41,998 bases of DNA, from the NCBI GenBank assembly GCA_022766245.1, contig JALEPL010000020.1, positions 1 through 41,998 of the forward strand, given 5' to 3'. The notes under the pieces are model-generated. The model ran no database searches. It saw only the letters and a program-made list of their open reading frames with translations, and was not told where the DNA came from. The translations under genes and the position numbers were made by a program. The first letter of the stretch is position 1. Each line of letters starts with the position of its first letter. Source of the DNA: Lachnospiraceae bacterium. GTDB lineage: Bacteria > Bacillota > Clostridia > Lachnospirales > Lachnospiraceae. Of this stretch, positions 40,785 through 41,998 are shown in pieces.

Positions 40785-41078
40785 ATGGCGCATAATATTG
40801 CCATCGACGGATGCGTTTTGGATGCAAGCGGGGCATGGGTACAGTAATTTAAACACTTTTCTTTGAACAGACGTAACGGTGTAGGGCAACGTCTGGTTGA
40901 CATAATAGATGCAACCTGATTCAAGTATAATAAAGAAGGAACGTTGCCGAATGAACCATATTATCACAGGGTGACAGATGGTGGAATCTGCTATTTCTAT
41001 GTGAATGATAATAATGAGCTAGAAATTATTCATATGATGGAAGCATATGTTGGACAGAAAGTTCAAATCTTGAAATAG
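40785..41078 (+). pseudogene. Gene debris downstream of the zinc-ribbon gene
   Basis: Two protein-like stretches lie in separate frames. MAHNIAIDGCVLDASGAWVQ (40785-40847) resembles a tail repeat of cell-wall-type proteins. A second stretch runs from about 40870 to the stop at 41076-41078: NGVGQRLVDIIDAT, an in-frame TGA, then FKYNKEGTLPNEPYYHRVTD and MMEAYVGQKVQILK. The internal stop and lack of ribosome sites show decay. It may be the former extracellular domain of the zinc-ribbon protein. Confidence 0.5.
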
Positions 41079-41123
41079 GGCTACCGCAATCCCACTGGCT
41101 TTAGACGGTGGGTTAAGGTAGCC
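41079..41123 (+). other. IS605-type left-end hairpin
   Basis: GGCTACC (41079-41085) pairs with GGTAGCC (41117-41123), with an inner CCCAC (41091-41095) / GTGGG (41108-41112). Subterminal hairpins of this kind are recognised by Y1 transposases in single-stranded DNA. Confidence 0.7.
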
Positions 41124-41153
41124 AAAAGTGGTGGTTTATGCTATATTTGCGTT

Positions 41154-41478
41154 ATGGGAACATGGAAATCAAAAAACAGACACAAGTATTTGTTACAGTA
41201 TCATATTATTTTCGTATGCAAGTACAGAAAGAAATTGCTGATGTCAAAACAAATATCAGATGATATAAAGCAGTTTTCTTATGAGATATGTCAAAAGTAC
41301 AAAGTCGTTCTTAGATATATGGAGACAGATAAAGACCATATTCATTACATGATAGAAACAGAACCAACGATACGAAAACATTTCTGGAAAGAGCATACCT
41401 TATGGACGGATATTTTGCCTGCAGTGTAGGAAATGTTTCAGAAGAGATGTTGAGAAATATATAAAAAATCAAGGGTAG
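41154..41478 (+). pseudogene. tnpA: Broken tnpA, Y1 (HUH) transposase
   Basis: GTWKSKNRHKYLLQYHIIFV, then CKYRKKLLMSKQISDDIKQF and METDKDHIHYMIETEPT are the IS200/TnpA N-terminal blocks, with the HUH pair in DHIHYM. After TEPT the sequence jumps to RKHFWKEHTLWTD, so about 30 codons are deleted, and the frame then stops early (ILPAV). The tail is recovered in other frames: GYFACSVGNVSEEMLR, then KYIKNQG with the catalytic-helix Tyr. At least two frameshifts separate HUH from Tyr, so it is inactive. Confidence 0.88.
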
Positions 41479-41495
41479 GAAGGTGGTGACAGCCA

Positions 41496-41998
41496 ATGCT
41501 AAAAGCATATAAATACAGGATATATCCTAATAGCGAGCAGAGAATACAGATTGCAAAAACATTTGGCTGTTGTCGTTTTGTTTATAACCAGACATTGGCA
41601 TATCGGAAAGAAATATACGAGAAAGAGAAAAAGTCTGTCAGTAAAACAGGTTGTAATAATTACTGTAACAGAGAATTAAAGAAAGACTATGAATGGCTAA
41701 AGGAAGTGGATAAATTTGCTCTGACCAACGCAATTTATAACATGGACGCTGCATATCAGAAATTTTTCAGGGAACATGCAGGATATCCAAAATTCAAGAG
41801 TAAACATGATAACCATAAATCATATACAACAAATTATACAAATGGAAATATAACAGTAAATTTTGAGAATGGTAAGATAAAATTGCCTAAATTAAAAGAG
41901 GTAAAAGCAAAGTTACATAGGGATTTTAGTGGGCAGATTAAGTCAGCGACTGTTTCGCAGGTTTCCAGTGGAAAATATTATGTGTCCATACTTGTAGA
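41496..41998 (+). CDS. tnpB: TnpB, RNA-guided nuclease of IS605 family (partial, N-terminal 167 aa)
   Basis: The ATG at 41496 lies 18 bases after the tnpA remnant, behind GGAAGGTGG. MLKAYKYRIYPNSEQRIQIA, then KTFGCCRFVYNQTLAYRKEI is the TnpB/OrfB N-terminus, followed by LKEVDKFALTNAIYNMDAAY, QKFFREHAGYPKFKSKH and a beta-rich segment (GNITVNFENGKIKLPKLKEV). The frame is open to the window edge. The RuvC and zinc-finger parts are not visible, so activity cannot be judged. It is likely mobilised in trans, since tnpA is broken. Confidence 0.9.
   Translation, partial: MLKAYKYRIYPNSEQRIQIAKTFGCCRFVYNQTLAYRKEIYEKEKKSVSKTGCNNYCNRELKKDYEWLKEVDKFALTNAIYNMDAAYQKFFREHAGYPKFKSKHDNHKSYTTNYTNGNITVNFENGKIKLPKLKEVKAKLHRDFSGQIKSATVSQVSSGKYYVSILV

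Larger units (their letters stand above)
41079..41998 (+). mobile_element. IS200/IS605-type element, left part, running off the window
   Basis: It starts with a left-end hairpin and carries a Y1 transposase gene (tnpA, broken) followed by tnpB in the same direction, the IS605 layout. The right end and any reRNA/omega RNA after tnpB lie outside the window. Confidence 0.85.

Noticed and set aside
1-41998. tRNA, rRNA, SRP RNA or tmRNA genes.
   Set aside because: No T-loop or acceptor-stem patterns were seen in the gaps by eye; a covariance-model search would be decisive.

Overview
The window looks like chromosome from an anaerobic, Gram-positive member of the Clostridia, most likely Lachnospiraceae. 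This rests on strong AGGAGG-type ribosome sites, sigma-A promoters, DUF4364 and DUF1385 proteins, a CBS-type family II pyrophosphatase, the ylxM-ffh-rpsP-khpA-rimM-trmD and rho-rpmE-prmC-prfA gene orders, and decayed Rpn-type and DUF4143 genes. The species cannot be named from sequence alone.

Layout. 1-203 is the trailer end of a CRISPR array with type I-C-like repeats; the leader and cas genes lie off the left edge. 523-1085 is a micro-operon (50-aa unknown, PspC-domain protein, hydrophobic protein). 1201-3558 is an XPD/DinG-type Fe-S helicase fused to a PD-(D/E)XK nuclease domain. 3644-8531 holds a LysR regulator divergent from a single-chain purL. 8561-12311 holds a TRIC-type channel, larB, larC1 (no larC2 follows) and a MATE exporter. 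12377-18647 holds a short minus-strand gene with a near-consensus promoter, a membrane-anchored amidase, a HEAT/methyltransferase protein, a GGDEF-EAL protein and DegV. 18665-21276 holds purA behind a promoter-hairpin leader, then a HAD phosphatase and a small protein.

21354-26361 is an SRP/ribosome-maturation cluster (ylxM, ffh, rpsP, khpA, rimM, trmD, a tail-anchored coiled-coil protein). It is interspersed with palindromic repeats and lacks rplS after trmD. 26447-28670 is pyrophosphatase plus flavin reductase. On the minus strand, 28706-31314 carries DUF4364, a radical SAM protein and malic enzyme, the last with a long hairpin-rich leader. 31764-36495 carries rho, rpmE, DUF1385, prmC and prfA.

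36700-38545 is a gene graveyard (truncated unknown, DUF4143 ATPase remnant, Rpn-family remnant) framed by a perfect 34-bp direct repeat. After it come a lipoprotein amidase, an XRE regulator, a zinc-ribbon membrane protein, more debris, and the left part of an IS200/IS605 element with a broken tnpA and an open tnpB running off the right edge.

Most genes are core housekeeping. The less explained content is non-coding: a family of structured, terminally inverted repeats at 23667-23955, 26367-26421 and 40232-40365 with related 26-27 nt solo units, the malic enzyme leader, and the purA leader. No new defence or biosynthetic system is convincingly present as an intact gene set.
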